The translations under genes and the position numbers were made by a program. From Pseudomonas sp. DG56-2 (lineage in GTDB: Bacteria; Pseudomonadota; Gammaproteobacteria; Pseudomonadales; Pseudomonadaceae): a DNA stretch of 64,000 bases. The notes under the pieces were generated by a model. The model was not told the origin of the DNA. It ran no database searches and worked only from the letters and a program-made list of their open reading frames with translations. Location: the NCBI RefSeq assembly GCF_004803755.1, contig NZ_CP032311.1:3488501-3552500 (forward strand), in the 5' to 3' direction. Shown piece by piece: positions 39,554 through 49,404 of the stretch (position 1 is the stretch's first letter; every line of letters begins with the position of its first letter).

Positions 39554-42500
39554 TCAAAAAGCCCTGAGCTCATTCTCCAACGCCATGATCGCGTGCTCCA
39601 GTTCCGTAACCGCCCGACTGAGCGCTTCAAATGAAGCATGTGGATCTGCGCAGATAACTTCTAGACGCCGACAGGATTCAACCAGTTGCTCGCCTTTCAC
39701 CACCCGAGCAGCGCCTTTTATCCTATGAGCCAGCGCCTCCAATTTGCCCGTCTCTCCACTCTGCAGGAGAACTGTCAGCAATTGGCAATCTCTGCGATTG
39801 TTAGCAATCAACTCATCGAGTATCTCTCGAAACTTCACGGGGTCGCTACTGATGAGCAGCTCCAGGGGACCGAGATCAACTAGCCGTGAAGGCTCGGGCG
39901 CCACCGTAGTTGATGTAGTCTCAGGAGACTCAGTCTCTATCTCGAAATTCAGATGCAGCGCCAACAGTTTCGCATCCAACTCGTCGAGGCCGATTGGCTT
40001 GATCAGACACTCGTTCATCCCTGCCTGAATACACAGTTCCAACTCCTCAGGCTGAGCATCGGCTGTAAGACCAATGATGACGGTGGGTGCCAGTCCTTGC
40101 TCCCGTTCGACCGTGCGAATCGCGCGTGTGAGATCAGCACCATTCATGACCGGCATGTGGCAATCAGTGATGACGACGTCAAAGCACTGTTCACCCCAGC
40201 AGTCGAAGGCCTGCTTTCCATCCTCAGCTTCGTAGACGTCATGCCCAAGAAACTGCAGTTGTTGGTGCAGTACCTGACGGTTCACCCTGTGGTCATCCAC
40301 CACTAACACCTGCAAACAATAGCGTTGCCGGGTCGGTGGCAAAATTGGCAGCGGTTTGATGTTAAGGCGTTCCAACACTTGCAAGTGCAGTTCTACAGCG
40401 ACTAGCGTTCCACGGCCCAGACTACTCTTCATGGTCACGTGCCCCCCCATCATTTCGCACAGCGACCGACAGATTACTAAGCCGAGCCCCGTCCCTTCAG
40501 CAGGCTTTGTATTACGCTGTGCCTGGGCAAAAGGCCTGAACAGCTGTTGCTGATCGTTCGGACTGATACCAACGCCAGTGTCTTCTACCGTGAGTTCGAC
40601 ATTGAGCAGGCTGGCAGTCACCAAGTTTCCAGAGATGCAGATTTTTACCGAGCCTTCTTCGGTAAACTTGATAGCATTACTGACTAAATTCGACAAAATC
40701 TGCTTGAAGCGCAACGCGTCAACTAACACTTCGCAGTTAATACTGGAGTCAATATCGAGAACAAGATTCAGCCGCTTCTTTCTCGCCAGCCCTTCAAACA
40801 CTCTCGCCACTGATTCAACCAGCTCACGCAGGTTGGCGCGCTTGGGTGATAAGCTTAGGCGTCCAGACTCAATGCGCGCGATGTCGAGTATATCGCCGAT
40901 GAGTTCCAAAAGACTTTTCGCCGAAGTATGGGCGATTTCGATACTGGCTCGGTCGATGGGTTGAGTTTCGGCGCGTTTAAGCGCTAATTCCAAAATGCCA
41001 ATAACCGCGTTCATCGGCGTTCGGATTTCATGACTCATGGTCGCCAAGAAGCTGGTCTTGGCACGGCTGGCGTCGTCCGCTTGGTTCTTTGCTTCCTGAA
41101 GCTGCTCCACCAACCTATGATGATCAGTGATATCCAGCCAGCCGCAGATGACACCTTTGATGTTGCCTTGGGAATCCTGGAATGGCTGAATCCAGTGATT
41201 GATCCATGCTTCCTTACCATGCAGCACAATAGTATGGCGCGACTCGATAGTGCGATTTTCCCGCATGGCGAGTAGGTAATTAGAGTGAAAATCCGGAAAG
41301 TTTTCAAAGCTTTCACTGGGTAACGCCTGCAAGGTTTCGTTCAATACCTGTTCGGCGCTCAAACCCAGACTTTGCAGATAGCTTCGGTTACACGACAGCA
41401 TCCGCCCTTGCACATCACGCACATATAAAGGGGGCGGCATGCAGTCAGTCAACGTCTCAACAAATTGCAGTTGATCATTGAGCATGCGTTCGGCCTTGAG
41501 GCGCGCCTTTATCTGGCGCCTCAGGTAAACGACCCAAATAAGCGACAGCAGAAGAAGGGAACCGGCAATGGCAATGATTTCTTTAATCAGACGCTCGTAA
41601 TCGACCCAGGTCTGACCACTCATTCCCGGCGGAGAGCGCCAGCGATTGGAAATTGCATTGAACTCATCCGGAGGGACGCTCTGCAACACCTTGTCGATAA
41701 TGGATTGCAACTCGACATCACTGCGGCGCATGGCAAAGTTCACCGTCGAAGGCCCGACATCCAGCACCTGATTGATGGCCAGGTTGTCGCGAAACAAACG
41801 CTCTATGTAATAACGCGCAGCGGGCAACGACACGACCGCGGCGTCCACCTCACGCCGATAGAGCAGGTTCATGGCGTCTAACGATCCCCCGGCCTCCACC
41901 ACAACAGCTTTGGGATAACGCTTGCGTAGCTTTTCCATTGCCACATGCTGCGTGGGAAGCGCTATACGCTTACCGGCCATATCTCCCAGTTTCCCTTGCT
42001 GGTCAATGTTGCTGAGCAATACAAAAGGAGTGTCGAGCAGGGGTCTGGAGAACCGCAGATACTCTTCTCGCTCTGGACTCGCCGTCATCAACGCCAAGTC
42101 AGCATTGCCCTTTTGCACCGCGTCGATTATTTGAGGGAATCCGCCGCTACGGGGGGTGACCTCGAAATGCAGTCCAGTACTGAGGGTTATGACTTCGAGT
42201 AGATCGGCGATTCCACCTGAGAAGACGCCCTTTGCATCAAAATAAGCGCCAGGTGCCAAATCATCATTGATGACTAGCTTGACGACTGGGTTCCTCTCAA
42301 TCCAACGTACTTGCTCGGCAGTAAGATCGATAGGCTCCTCCCTTGGAAGGAAACTATTCCCAACCCAGCGCTTGGCCACGTTACGCAGTTGCTCGGCGCC
42401 TATTGCCTCAATGGCCACGTTGATAATTCGTTGTAGTCGTATATTGTCGGCACGTAAGGCGTAGCTGTAGCCACTGCCGGGCAGATCGATGAATCGCTCA

Positions 42501-43177
42501 AACCCAAGATAACCGTAAAACGAGCGATTGATACGGTAATAAGCGCTGTACAGGTCGTCCAAGTACACGTCGGCCTGGCCAAAGGCTACCGCACCGATTG
42601 CCTTGGCATGATCAGCGAAGACTTGAAAATCTGCTCGTGGAAAGCGCTTTTTCAGCTCAGCACTGTGTTCGTCCGTAATTGCTACGCGCAATCCTGCAAG
42701 ATCCGCAGGTGAATAACGGGGCTCTGCGCTGCGCTTGAAAAGCGTCAATTGGTCTCGTGCATAGGGAACGGTGAGAAGCGAGGACTGCCCAGGTGCACGG
42801 TTGCCGTGAACAGCAATGAAATCGACGCTGCCTGCCTGCAATGCCTTCTCTGCATCATGATCATTGGCAAAAAACACGACCTTCACTGGCATACCTAATA
42901 ACTGCGCAATCAAAGCGGTTACATCGGCGCTGATGCCTTCGTACTGCTGGGGATCTGCATTGATAGAGAATGGCGCTGACTCAGCAGCCGATACACCGAC
43001 CCTAAGCTCAGCCTTGTGGCGCAGCCAATGCCAGTCCTCTGCGTCGATGTCCATTTCGTGACGGTCAATACGCAGTTGGCTGGAAAGCAATTTCGGCGAC
43101 TGCGGCAAAGGCGCAGCCGTGGCCGACAAGGCCCCCAAAAGCATGCCGATAGACAGGCAAAAGCATCGTAGGTACAT
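39554..43177 (-). CDS. RocS/BvgS-like hybrid sensor kinase
   Basis: 1207 residues. Signal (MYLRCFCLSIGMLLGALSAT), two tandem periplasmic solute-binding (SBP_bac_3) domains (about 35-275 and 290-520), one membrane helix (IIAIAGSLLLLSLIWVVYL), PAS domain, HisKA with MSHEIRTPMNAVIG, ATPase with LVSNAIKFT and GTGLGLVICRSL, receiver with VVITDCHMPVMNG, and C-terminal HPt with LAHRIKGAARVV. This is the unorthodox four-step phosphorelay of BvgS/EvgS/RocS. Next to rocR-like and rocA-like genes and fimbriae, it most resembles RocS1 of P. aeruginosa. No good ribosome site at the chosen ATG. Confidence 0.92.
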   Translation of the reverse strand: MYLRCFCLSIGMLLGALSATAAPLPQSPKLLSSQLRIDRHEMDIDAEDWHWLRHKAELRVGVSAAESAPFSINADPQQYEGISADVTALIAQLLGMPVKVVFFANDHDAEKALQAGSVDFIAVHGNRAPGQSSLLTVPYARDQLTLFKRSAEPRYSPADLAGLRVAITDEHSAELKKRFPRADFQVFADHAKAIGAVAFGQADVYLDDLYSAYYRINRSFYGYLGFERFIDLPGSGYSYALRADNIRLQRIINVAIEAIGAEQLRNVAKRWVGNSFLPREEPIDLTAEQVRWIERNPVVKLVINDDLAPGAYFDAKGVFSGGIADLLEVITLSTGLHFEVTPRSGGFPQIIDAVQKGNADLALMTASPEREEYLRFSRPLLDTPFVLLSNIDQQGKLGDMAGKRIALPTQHVAMEKLRKRYPKAVVVEAGGSLDAMNLLYRREVDAAVVSLPAARYYIERLFRDNLAINQVLDVGPSTVNFAMRRSDVELQSIIDKVLQSVPPDEFNAISNRWRSPPGMSGQTWVDYERLIKEIIAIAGSLLLLSLIWVVYLRRQIKARLKAERMLNDQLQFVETLTDCMPPPLYVRDVQGRMLSCNRSYLQSLGLSAEQVLNETLQALPSESFENFPDFHSNYLLAMRENRTIESRHTIVLHGKEAWINHWIQPFQDSQGNIKGVICGWLDITDHHRLVEQLQEAKNQADDASRAKTSFLATMSHEIRTPMNAVIGILELALKRAETQPIDRASIEIAHTSAKSLLELIGDILDIARIESGRLSLSPKRANLRELVESVARVFEGLARKKRLNLVLDIDSSINCEVLVDALRFKQILSNLVSNAIKFTEEGSVKICISGNLVTASLLNVELTVEDTGVGISPNDQQQLFRPFAQAQRNTKPAEGTGLGLVICRSLCEMMGGHVTMKSSLGRGTLVAVELHLQVLERLNIKPLPILPPTRQRYCLQVLVVDDHRVNRQVLHQQLQFLGHDVYEAEDGKQAFDCWGEQCFDVVITDCHMPVMNGADLTRAIRTVEREQGLAPTVIIGLTADAQPEELELCIQAGMNECLIKPIGLDELDAKLLALHLNFEIETESPETTSTTVAPEPSRLVDLGPLELLISSDPVKFREILDELIANNRRDCQLLTVLLQSGETGKLEALAHRIKGAARVVKGEQLVESCRRLEVICADPHASFEALSRAVTELEHAIMALENELRAF

Positions 43178-43309
43178 AAGAGATAAAAGACCGAAAGTGC
43201 CTGAGAGAAGGAGATTCAATGAGTTGATGACGGCTTGCTATTGCCAAAGCAAACAGTTAGCGCGGCACCTGGCTGATGCAATGATAGTTCACAGCCAGTG
43301 GTCAATTGG

Positions 43310-44506
43310 TCATTTATCCACGCTCCCCTTCTGTTCATCATAGAAGTCTATAAAGTGCTTCTCCGGCATGGGGCGAGCAAATAGAAAGCCTTGGGCAATG
43401 GTGCCACCCAGCTCAATCAAACGAACCTGCTGCTCGGTAGTTTCTACACCTTCAATGACCAGCGAGACACCCAACGCCGCGGCCAAGGCTACCGAGCAAC
43501 TGATGATAGCGGCGCTTTTAGGCTGGCCATGCAATTTTCTGACAAACGAACGATCAAGCTTGATCTCGCTAAAGGGCAGCTCGCTCAGCCGATCCAGCGA
43601 AGAATAACCCGCACCGAAGTCATCCATGGAAAGACCACAACCGAGCATTCGCAAGCGAACCAGGTTCTCCAGACTGCAAGCGGGCGCACCGACGACACTC
43701 GTCTCAGTGACTTCGAATATCACGCTCGCTGCCGGCACCCGCGAGCGCTTGAGCAGGATAGCGATACGCTCAGTGAGTGCGCTACAGGCGAGTTGTGTTG
43801 GATGTAAATTAAAAGCCAGTGTCATTGCCCGACCTTGAGCTGTCAGTTTTTCGTGCAGCGCCAGACCTTGATCGAATAACTGCCAGAACATCCTGTCAAT
43901 TAAGTTGTGCTCTTCCATCACCGGTAAAAAATGTGCCGGTGATAATACGCCCCACTGCGGATGCGTCCACCGCGCCAACACCTCTGCCCCCACCAACAAC
44001 TCGCCCTCAAGAGTAACTTTGGGCTGGTAATACGCCTCGAATTCACCGTTATCTAAACCACGCTGCACGTCGCTAAGGGACGGCAACTCTACAGGCGACA
44101 ACTGTCTGGGGGCTGTACTGCAGTGATTTCGGTAACGCTTGACCAATTGACTGAACCCTTCAAGCTTGAATGGCTTGCCCAGATCACCCAGAAAAGTCAG
44201 GCCTAGGAAGTGGATCATCGCCACCGTGGCTTGCCGCAATAACGGATCCAGTTCGCTACACAGCACGATGGCGCCCACTTTGCCGCTGCTGCTGGCATGG
44301 CGCAGAAACGCCAAGCCATCCATACCGGCCATTTTCAGGTCACAGAGTACGATATCCACGTAGTCACAGCTGGCCATTACCGCGACCGCTTCCTCACCAT
44401 CAGCTGCTTGCAAGATGGGTCCCGGCAGTACTTTTTGCAGTGCTGTCACGGTGACAAGTCGCTGAAAAGGTTCGTCCTCCAGCACCAAAACAATCAAGTT
44501 TTGCAT
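43310..44506 (-). CDS. RocR-like response regulator with EAL phosphodiesterase domain
   Basis: 398 residues. Receiver: LEDEPFQR, phospho-Asp in IVLCDLKMAGMDG, Lys in LGKPFKLEGF. EAL domain: AEVLARW in place of EAL but with the catalytic Glu kept, then FNLHPTQL, EVTETSV, DDFGAGYSSLD, KLDRSFV and EGVET, so c-di-GMP hydrolysis should be intact. In the Roc system RocR opposes RocA-driven cup expression. It is cotranscribed with the rocS-like gene (132-bp gap) and divergent from rocA. Confidence 0.9.
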   Translation of the reverse strand: MQNLIVLVLEDEPFQRLVTVTALQKVLPGPILQAADGEEAVAVMASCDYVDIVLCDLKMAGMDGLAFLRHASSSGKVGAIVLCSELDPLLRQATVAMIHFLGLTFLGDLGKPFKLEGFSQLVKRYRNHCSTAPRQLSPVELPSLSDVQRGLDNGEFEAYYQPKVTLEGELLVGAEVLARWTHPQWGVLSPAHFLPVMEEHNLIDRMFWQLFDQGLALHEKLTAQGRAMTLAFNLHPTQLACSALTERIAILLKRSRVPAASVIFEVTETSVVGAPACSLENLVRLRMLGCGLSMDDFGAGYSSLDRLSELPFSEIKLDRSFVRKLHGQPKSAAIISCSVALAAALGVSLVIEGVETTEQQVRLIELGGTIAQGFLFARPMPEKHFIDFYDEQKGSVDK

Positions 44507-44571
44507 TGCAGATCTACACGCGCACAGTTGAGGGATGTACATTGTGCAGGGCGCCAAGCCTGCCCCCTATC

Positions 44572-44602
44572 GGAAATTTCCTACGCTGCAGAGGAAATTT
44601 CC
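44572..44602 (+). promoter_or_regulatory. Bipartite BvgA/RocA-type box, rocR-rocA intergenic region
   Basis: Two perfect GGAAATTTCC palindromes at 44572 and 44593 (21 bp apart), each followed by a C/TAC-like context. They lie between the divergent rocR-like and rocA-like genes, consistent with autoregulation. The heptad TTTCCTA inside equals the classical BvgA half site. Confidence 0.7.
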
Positions 44603-44715
44603 CAAGGCTGGCCCTACTCTCTACTCCCTATGCTTCTCACTACGACGATGGTGTTAACCTTGTTAACATCAACGGCATACGTTCCGTAATCGCGTTATTG
44701 AGGGTGGGTTTTACC

Positions 44716-45342
44716 ATGCACAGCGTCCTGATAGTTGACGATCATCCGGTCATTCGACTTGCCGTCCGGATCTTGCTGGAAAAACACGACATGCACGTAG
44801 TGGGCGAGGCAGACAATGGCCTCGACGCTGTACGCCTGGTACGTGATCTGACCCCGCAAGTGGTCATCCTCGACATTGGCATTCCCAAACTGGATGGTTT
44901 TACGACCATCTCCCGCATCAAGGCTTTGAATGTACGTAGCGAAATTCTGATATTGACTTCGCAACCCGCCGACTCTGTGTGCCGACGATGCATCCAGCTA
45001 GGAGCCCGCGGTTTTGTCAATAAAGAAGAAGACCTCGGTAGCCTGGTTACCGCCATCAAGGCAGTTGATGCCGGTTACACTTTTTTCCCTCCCCTGTCCT
45101 TCGACAGCGTCCACCCAATGGAACAACTTACAGAACTTGAGCAAATTCATCAGCTCACCGACAGAGAAGTGACTGTTCTTCAGTATCTGGCACAGGGGTA
45201 TTCTAACAAGCAGATAGGTGAAAAATTATTTCTTAGCAATAAAACAGTCAGCACCTATAAGACACGCCTGCTGCATAAACTTGGCTTGCCATCCCTGGTG
45301 CACTTAGCTGACTTTGCCAAGCGCAACGCTTTAGCCTCTTGA
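44716..45342 (+). CDS. RocA-like NarL/FixJ-family response regulator
   Basis: 208 residues from ATG 44716. Receiver: VDDHPVIRLAV, Asp in VVILDIGIPKLDG, Lys in FVNKEEDLG. LuxR-type helix-turn-helix: LTDREVTVLQYLAQGYSNKQ and LFLSNKTVSTYKTRL. Close in layout to BvgA, EvgA and RocA1. It should receive phosphate from the rocS-like HPt and activate the downstream fimbrial operon. A frame extending to 44506 is not used because the ATG at 44716 begins the conserved receiver. Confidence 0.92.
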   Translation: MHSVLIVDDHPVIRLAVRILLEKHDMHVVGEADNGLDAVRLVRDLTPQVVILDIGIPKLDGFTTISRIKALNVRSEILILTSQPADSVCRRCIQLGARGFVNKEEDLGSLVTAIKAVDAGYTFFPPLSFDSVHPMEQLTELEQIHQLTDREVTVLQYLAQGYSNKQIGEKLFLSNKTVSTYKTRLLHKLGLPSLVHLADFAKRNALAS

Positions 45343-45536
45343 CTCCGCGAGAATAATATCCCGAAAACTTCCCGTAGCCTGTCGCTACGCTCCCGCGCGC
45401 TTTTACTGCTCAGCCCATCATAGTCATTGTGGCTGGGCGACTCCTGAGCCACCATAAACTTCACTGCTAGCTTTAGCTGAGCTTGCTAAACGCAACCCCC
45501 TATCGTTCTCGTTACACCTATGGCAACGCGGATGTG

Positions 45537-45568
45537 GGAAATTTCCTACAGCCTTGCCGGAAACATCC
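45537..45568 (+). promoter_or_regulatory. Bipartite BvgA/RocA-type box, fimbrial promoter
   Basis: GGAAATTTCC at 45537 and GGAAACATCC at 45559 (22 bp apart), 119 bp before the major pilin ATG, in a 344-bp gap with no gene. Position and sequence fit an activator site for the fimbrial operon. Confidence 0.7.
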
Positions 45569-45686
45569 CACTGCCCTCAATCCCCCTTACCCCTAGAATT
45601 ATTCCAGCCAAACGGTACAGAGATGCTGTGGCTTCAACAGTGTTTCGCTTAGTCCCTTCAAGGACATCATAATCTAGGAGTATGTA

Positions 45687-46241
45687 ATGAAAGTTAGTTC
45701 GTTAGCTGGCGCTATCATGGCAATCACCTTGGCAGCGACCTCTGCTGCCAGTTTTGCGAAAGATCAGGGGCACGGTGTTATCACCTTCAAGGGCGCGATT
45801 ATTGACGCTCCATGCTCCATTGCTCAAGAGTCCCAGTATCAAACTGTCGATATGGATCAAATCGCCAACGTTGCACTGAGGAATGGCGGAAAATCCAACC
45901 CAACCACGTTCAAAATCCAACTGCAAGGATGTGAACTAGGCGCCCTGAACGCTGCAACTGCAACCTTCACCGGCTCGCCTTCGTCGAACCCTGATCTGAT
46001 CGCACTAAAAGGATCGGCTCAAGGCGCTAGCTTGGCCATTGCCGACCACACCGGCACGCTTATCAAGCTCGGTGATGCTGCACCCGCTCAATCACTCTCC
46101 AACGGCAATACCTACTTGCAATTCAATGCGTATCTTCAGGGTGACATGATAACTCCGGAAGGCGGTGGTACACCTTCCGCAGCCGAAATCGTGCCGGGCA
46201 ACTTCGAAACGTTCGCAAACTTCACCCTCGCTTATCAGTAA
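45687..46241 (+). CDS. Major fimbrial subunit (FimA-like)
   Basis: 184 residues. Signal peptide cleaved about residue 24 (SAASFA-KDQ). The mature pilin begins GVITFKGAIIDAPCSIAQES and has the Cys pair (APCS, LQGCELG) and penultimate-Tyr terminus FANFTLAYQ used in donor-strand exchange. First gene after the promoter box, followed by a strong hairpin, so it is expected to be the most abundant product. Exported through the usher at 46894. Confidence 0.92.
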   Translation: MKVSSLAGAIMAITLAATSAASFAKDQGHGVITFKGAIIDAPCSIAQESQYQTVDMDQIANVALRNGGKSNPTTFKIQLQGCELGALNAATATFTGSPSSNPDLIALKGSAQGASLAIADHTGTLIKLGDAAPAQSLSNGNTYLQFNAYLQGDMITPEGGGTPSAAEIVPGNFETFANFTLAYQ

Positions 46242-46260
46242 TAAAATAGGCACTGAGGTG

Positions 46261-46288
46261 CCCCGCAGCACAACACTGTGCTGCGGGG
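46261..46288 (+). promoter_or_regulatory. mRNA hairpin between major pilin and downstream fimbrial genes
   Basis: Perfect 12-bp stem CCCCGCAGCACA / TGTGCTGCGGGG with loop ACAC and no T run. It sits 20 bp after the major pilin stop. Such hairpins stabilise upstream pilin mRNA after processing and set subunit excess. Confidence 0.7.
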
Positions 46289-46305
46289 AGCATGCGGAGG
46301 TTTAG

Positions 46306-46851
46306 ATGATTCGCTCAACCGCACTGCTGCTACCGCTACTACTGTGCGTTTTTATCGAGCCGGTAGGTGCTATGGAGCTACCGATTAAAGCTGCATTAAA
46401 GGGTCGAGTACAACTGACCGGCAGCATTGCTGACAGCGCCTGTACGATTCGTGTAGGCAATGACAACCAAACGATAGTTTTTAATCCCGCAGCATTAAAC
46501 GGGTTAGTCAGCGGCGATAGCTCAGCGCAACAGCCCTTGAATATTTATATTAGTGATTGCATACCTCCAGATGCACTGAGGGGTCTTCGCGTCTCCCAAC
46601 GTTTCAAAATTTCATTTGAAGGTGAATCTGAGGGCAAATACTTCGGCACTCAGGGAACCGCACAAGGTATCGCCATCCAGATAAAAGACGAGCTTGGGAA
46701 ATCAGTGTCGCCCGGCATGTTGCTTAATCATGACATGTCAGCCACTGACATATTAACCCTTAATTACTCGCTAACGCTTGTTGGTAGCGGTTATGCACTG
46801 AAACCAGGCGATTATACCGCCACGATCAAACTCTATATTCAACACTTCTAA
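46306..46851 (+). CDS. Fimbrial subunit, second pilin (FimI/PapH-like position)
   Basis: 181 residues, signal peptide ending near VGA-MEL, pilin core VQLTGSIADSACTIRVG with Cys pair (SACT and ISDCIPP), and C-terminal strand ATIKLYIQHF. Its place directly after the major pilin and before the usher fits a terminator or accessory pilin, but this is positional inference. GGAGG is 7 bp before ATG. Confidence 0.88.
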   Translation: MIRSTALLLPLLLCVFIEPVGAMELPIKAALKGRVQLTGSIADSACTIRVGNDNQTIVFNPAALNGLVSGDSSAQQPLNIYISDCIPPDALRGLRVSQRFKISFEGESEGKYFGTQGTAQGIAIQIKDELGKSVSPGMLLNHDMSATDILTLNYSLTLVGSGYALKPGDYTATIKLYIQHF

Positions 46852-46893
46852 CTGCAAATATTGAACACGCAGATTACCCAAGGACTTATTCAC

Positions 46894-49383
46894 GTGGATC
46901 ACCGTAAGGTACTGGCTACCACGGCGTTGTGCTGTATTGCGACGTGGGTAAGTGCAGCCGAAGAGTTCCAATTCAACACCGACGTACTCGACCTCAAGGA
47001 TCGCGACAACCTTGATCTTGGGGTGTTTGCATTGGCAAACTTCATCATGCCTGGCCAATACAATCTAATGGTCCACATCAATCGCGATACGCTGTCGGAG
47101 TTCCCGATCGATTACTTCTCGGCCGAGGATGATCCGAAAAGCAGTGTCGCGTGTCTTTCACCGGAATTAGTCCATGAACTGGGCTTGAAAGAACAAGTCA
47201 CGGCATCTCTGGCCTGGTGGCACGACGGCGCCTGTCTAGATCTGAGTAGTGTTCCCGGAATGCAGGCACGGGGCAACCTGGGCAGTGGGGGCCTATACCT
47301 GAGCATCCCCCAGGATCAACTGGAGTACACCGCGCCCAACTGGGATCCGCCTTCACGCTGGGACGAAGGTATTGCCGGGGGACTGTTCGACTACAACTTC
47401 AACGCTCAGACCACCGAGCGTAAACAAGGTCGAGGTCGCAGTGACAGCCTCAGTGGCAATGGTACGGCCGGTATCAACCTGGGCGCGTGGCGCTTGCGCG
47501 GTGATTGGCAGAGCCAGATGCAACACGATTCCAACCAGCCATCCCAGCAGCAATTTGCCTGGAGCCGCTTTTATGCGCTGCGTGCTGTCCCTTCGTTGCG
47601 CTCGAGCCTGATAGTCGGTGAGGACTACCTGGACTCCAACCTGTTTGGCAGTTTCCGCTACACCGGCGGTAACTTGAGCAGTAACGACAATATGCTACCC
47701 CCTAACCTCAGGGGCTATGCCCCTGAAGTCACTGGCGTAGCCCGCACCAATGCGCGAGTAGTAATTCGCCAACAGGGCCGAGTGCTTTACGACACCCAGG
47801 TACCGCCTGGCGCCTTCCGTATCCAGGACCTCAACGATGCGGTCTCCGGTCAGCTTGACGTACGCGTGGAAGAGCAAGACGGCAGCGTGCAGCAGTTCCA
47901 GATGGATACTGCCAGCATCCCCTATCTGACCCGTCCAGGCACAGTGCGCTACAAGCTTGCTGCTGGAAAACCGTCTGATTGGGAGCATCAACTGGATGGA
48001 CCAGCCTTTGCCACAGGTGAATTTTCCTGGGGGGTGAGTAATGGCTGGTCATTGTATGGCGGAGGCTTGGGCGCCAAAGATTACGGCTCCCTGGCAGTGG
48101 GCGCGGGCCGCGATCTCATGGCATTCGGTGCATTGTCGTTCGACGTCACCCAGTCGCGGGCCACCCTACCGGATCACGCCACACTGAGCGGTAAATCTTA
48201 CCGCGCCAGTTACTCCAAGCGCTTCGACGAGTACGACAGCCAGGTCACGTTCGCCGGCTACCGTTTCTCCGAGGAGAGCTATATGAGCATGAACGAGTTC
48301 ATTGAAGCCCGACGTGGCGACCAACCATTGAACCAGAGCAAAGAGCTGTACACCGTAGCGTTAAGCAAGCAATTTCGCGACTCTGCGCTCAGCGTCTATT
48401 TGAACTACAACCACCAGACATACTGGAGCAGTCAGGCGAGTGATCGCTACAGCCTGTCGTTGTCGCGCTACTTCGATGTCGGTGGTTTGAAAAATCTCAG
48501 CCTGTCGCTGACCGCTTACCAAAATAAGGCAAACGGCACTTCCGATGATGGTGCCTACCTGTCGGTCAGCATTCCTTGGGACAGCACCGGCTCGTTAAGC
48601 TTCAGCTCGTCGACTAGCAGCGGTGATACCACTCATAGCCTGAGTTATTACGACAGTATCGATGAGCGTAACCACTACATGCTCAGCGCCGGCACGTCCT
48701 CAAGCGGTGAAACCGCCAGCGGCTTTCTCTCCCATGACGGAGATCAGGCTCAGGTAGTGGCGAGTGCAAGCTACCAGGCTGGTGAGTACACCTCAGCCGG
48801 GCTATCCCTTCAAGGGGGCGCCACCTTCACGGCCCAAGGCGCAGCGTTGCACCGCAGCAGCGTCATGGGCGGTACCCGGCTGCTGGTCGATACCCAGGGC
48901 GTAGCCGATGTTCCGGTGCGCGGCAACGGCGGGATAACTCGAACCAACCGCTTCGGTAAGGCAGTGGTAGCGGACGTCAACAGCTACTACCGCAACCAGG
49001 CGAGCATCGTGCTGGACAGCCTGGCTGACGATGTTGAAGCGACCCAGTCAATCACCCAAGCAACGCTAACCGAAGGTGCGATTGGCTATCGCCGTTTCGA
49101 TGTGATTGCCGGCCACAAGGCCATGGTCATCATTCGCATGGCCAACCGCAGCGCGCCGCCGTTTGGCGCCACCGCACAGAACAGCCGCGGCCAGGAAACG
49201 GGCATTGTCGGCGAAGATGGATCGACGTACCTGAGCGGTATGAAACCGGGCGAAACCATGTCGCTGCAATGGGATGGCCGCGCACGCTGCCATTTCACCT
49301 TGCCAGATCAGGTGCTCTCACCTGAACGACAACTGGAGCTGCTATGCCAGCCCGTCAGCGCCGCAGACAACTCCGCCGCTTAA
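46894..49383 (+). CDS. Outer-membrane fimbrial usher (FimD/PapC-like)
   Basis: 829 residues from GTG 46894, supported by AAGGA 9 bp upstream and a good signal peptide (VLATTALCCIATWVSA); an earlier TTG lacks a ribosome site. N-terminal domain FQFNTDVLDLKDRDNLDLGV, FANFIMPGQYNLMVHIN strands, long beta barrel (with plug about LPPNLRGYAPEVTGVA), and C-terminal Cys pair RCHFTLP...LELLCQPV. It assembles and secretes the pilus with the chaperone that follows. Confidence 0.95.
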   Translation: MDHRKVLATTALCCIATWVSAAEEFQFNTDVLDLKDRDNLDLGVFALANFIMPGQYNLMVHINRDTLSEFPIDYFSAEDDPKSSVACLSPELVHELGLKEQVTASLAWWHDGACLDLSSVPGMQARGNLGSGGLYLSIPQDQLEYTAPNWDPPSRWDEGIAGGLFDYNFNAQTTERKQGRGRSDSLSGNGTAGINLGAWRLRGDWQSQMQHDSNQPSQQQFAWSRFYALRAVPSLRSSLIVGEDYLDSNLFGSFRYTGGNLSSNDNMLPPNLRGYAPEVTGVARTNARVVIRQQGRVLYDTQVPPGAFRIQDLNDAVSGQLDVRVEEQDGSVQQFQMDTASIPYLTRPGTVRYKLAAGKPSDWEHQLDGPAFATGEFSWGVSNGWSLYGGGLGAKDYGSLAVGAGRDLMAFGALSFDVTQSRATLPDHATLSGKSYRASYSKRFDEYDSQVTFAGYRFSEESYMSMNEFIEARRGDQPLNQSKELYTVALSKQFRDSALSVYLNYNHQTYWSSQASDRYSLSLSRYFDVGGLKNLSLSLTAYQNKANGTSDDGAYLSVSIPWDSTGSLSFSSSTSSGDTTHSLSYYDSIDERNHYMLSAGTSSSGETASGFLSHDGDQAQVVASASYQAGEYTSAGLSLQGGATFTAQGAALHRSSVMGGTRLLVDTQGVADVPVRGNGGITRTNRFGKAVVADVNSYYRNQASIVLDSLADDVEATQSITQATLTEGAIGYRRFDVIAGHKAMVIIRMANRSAPPFGATAQNSRGQETGIVGEDGSTYLSGMKPGETMSLQWDGRARCHFTLPDQVLSPERQLELLCQPVSAADNSAA

Positions 49384-49404
49384 TTTATTGCAACAGGTAC
49401 CTGT

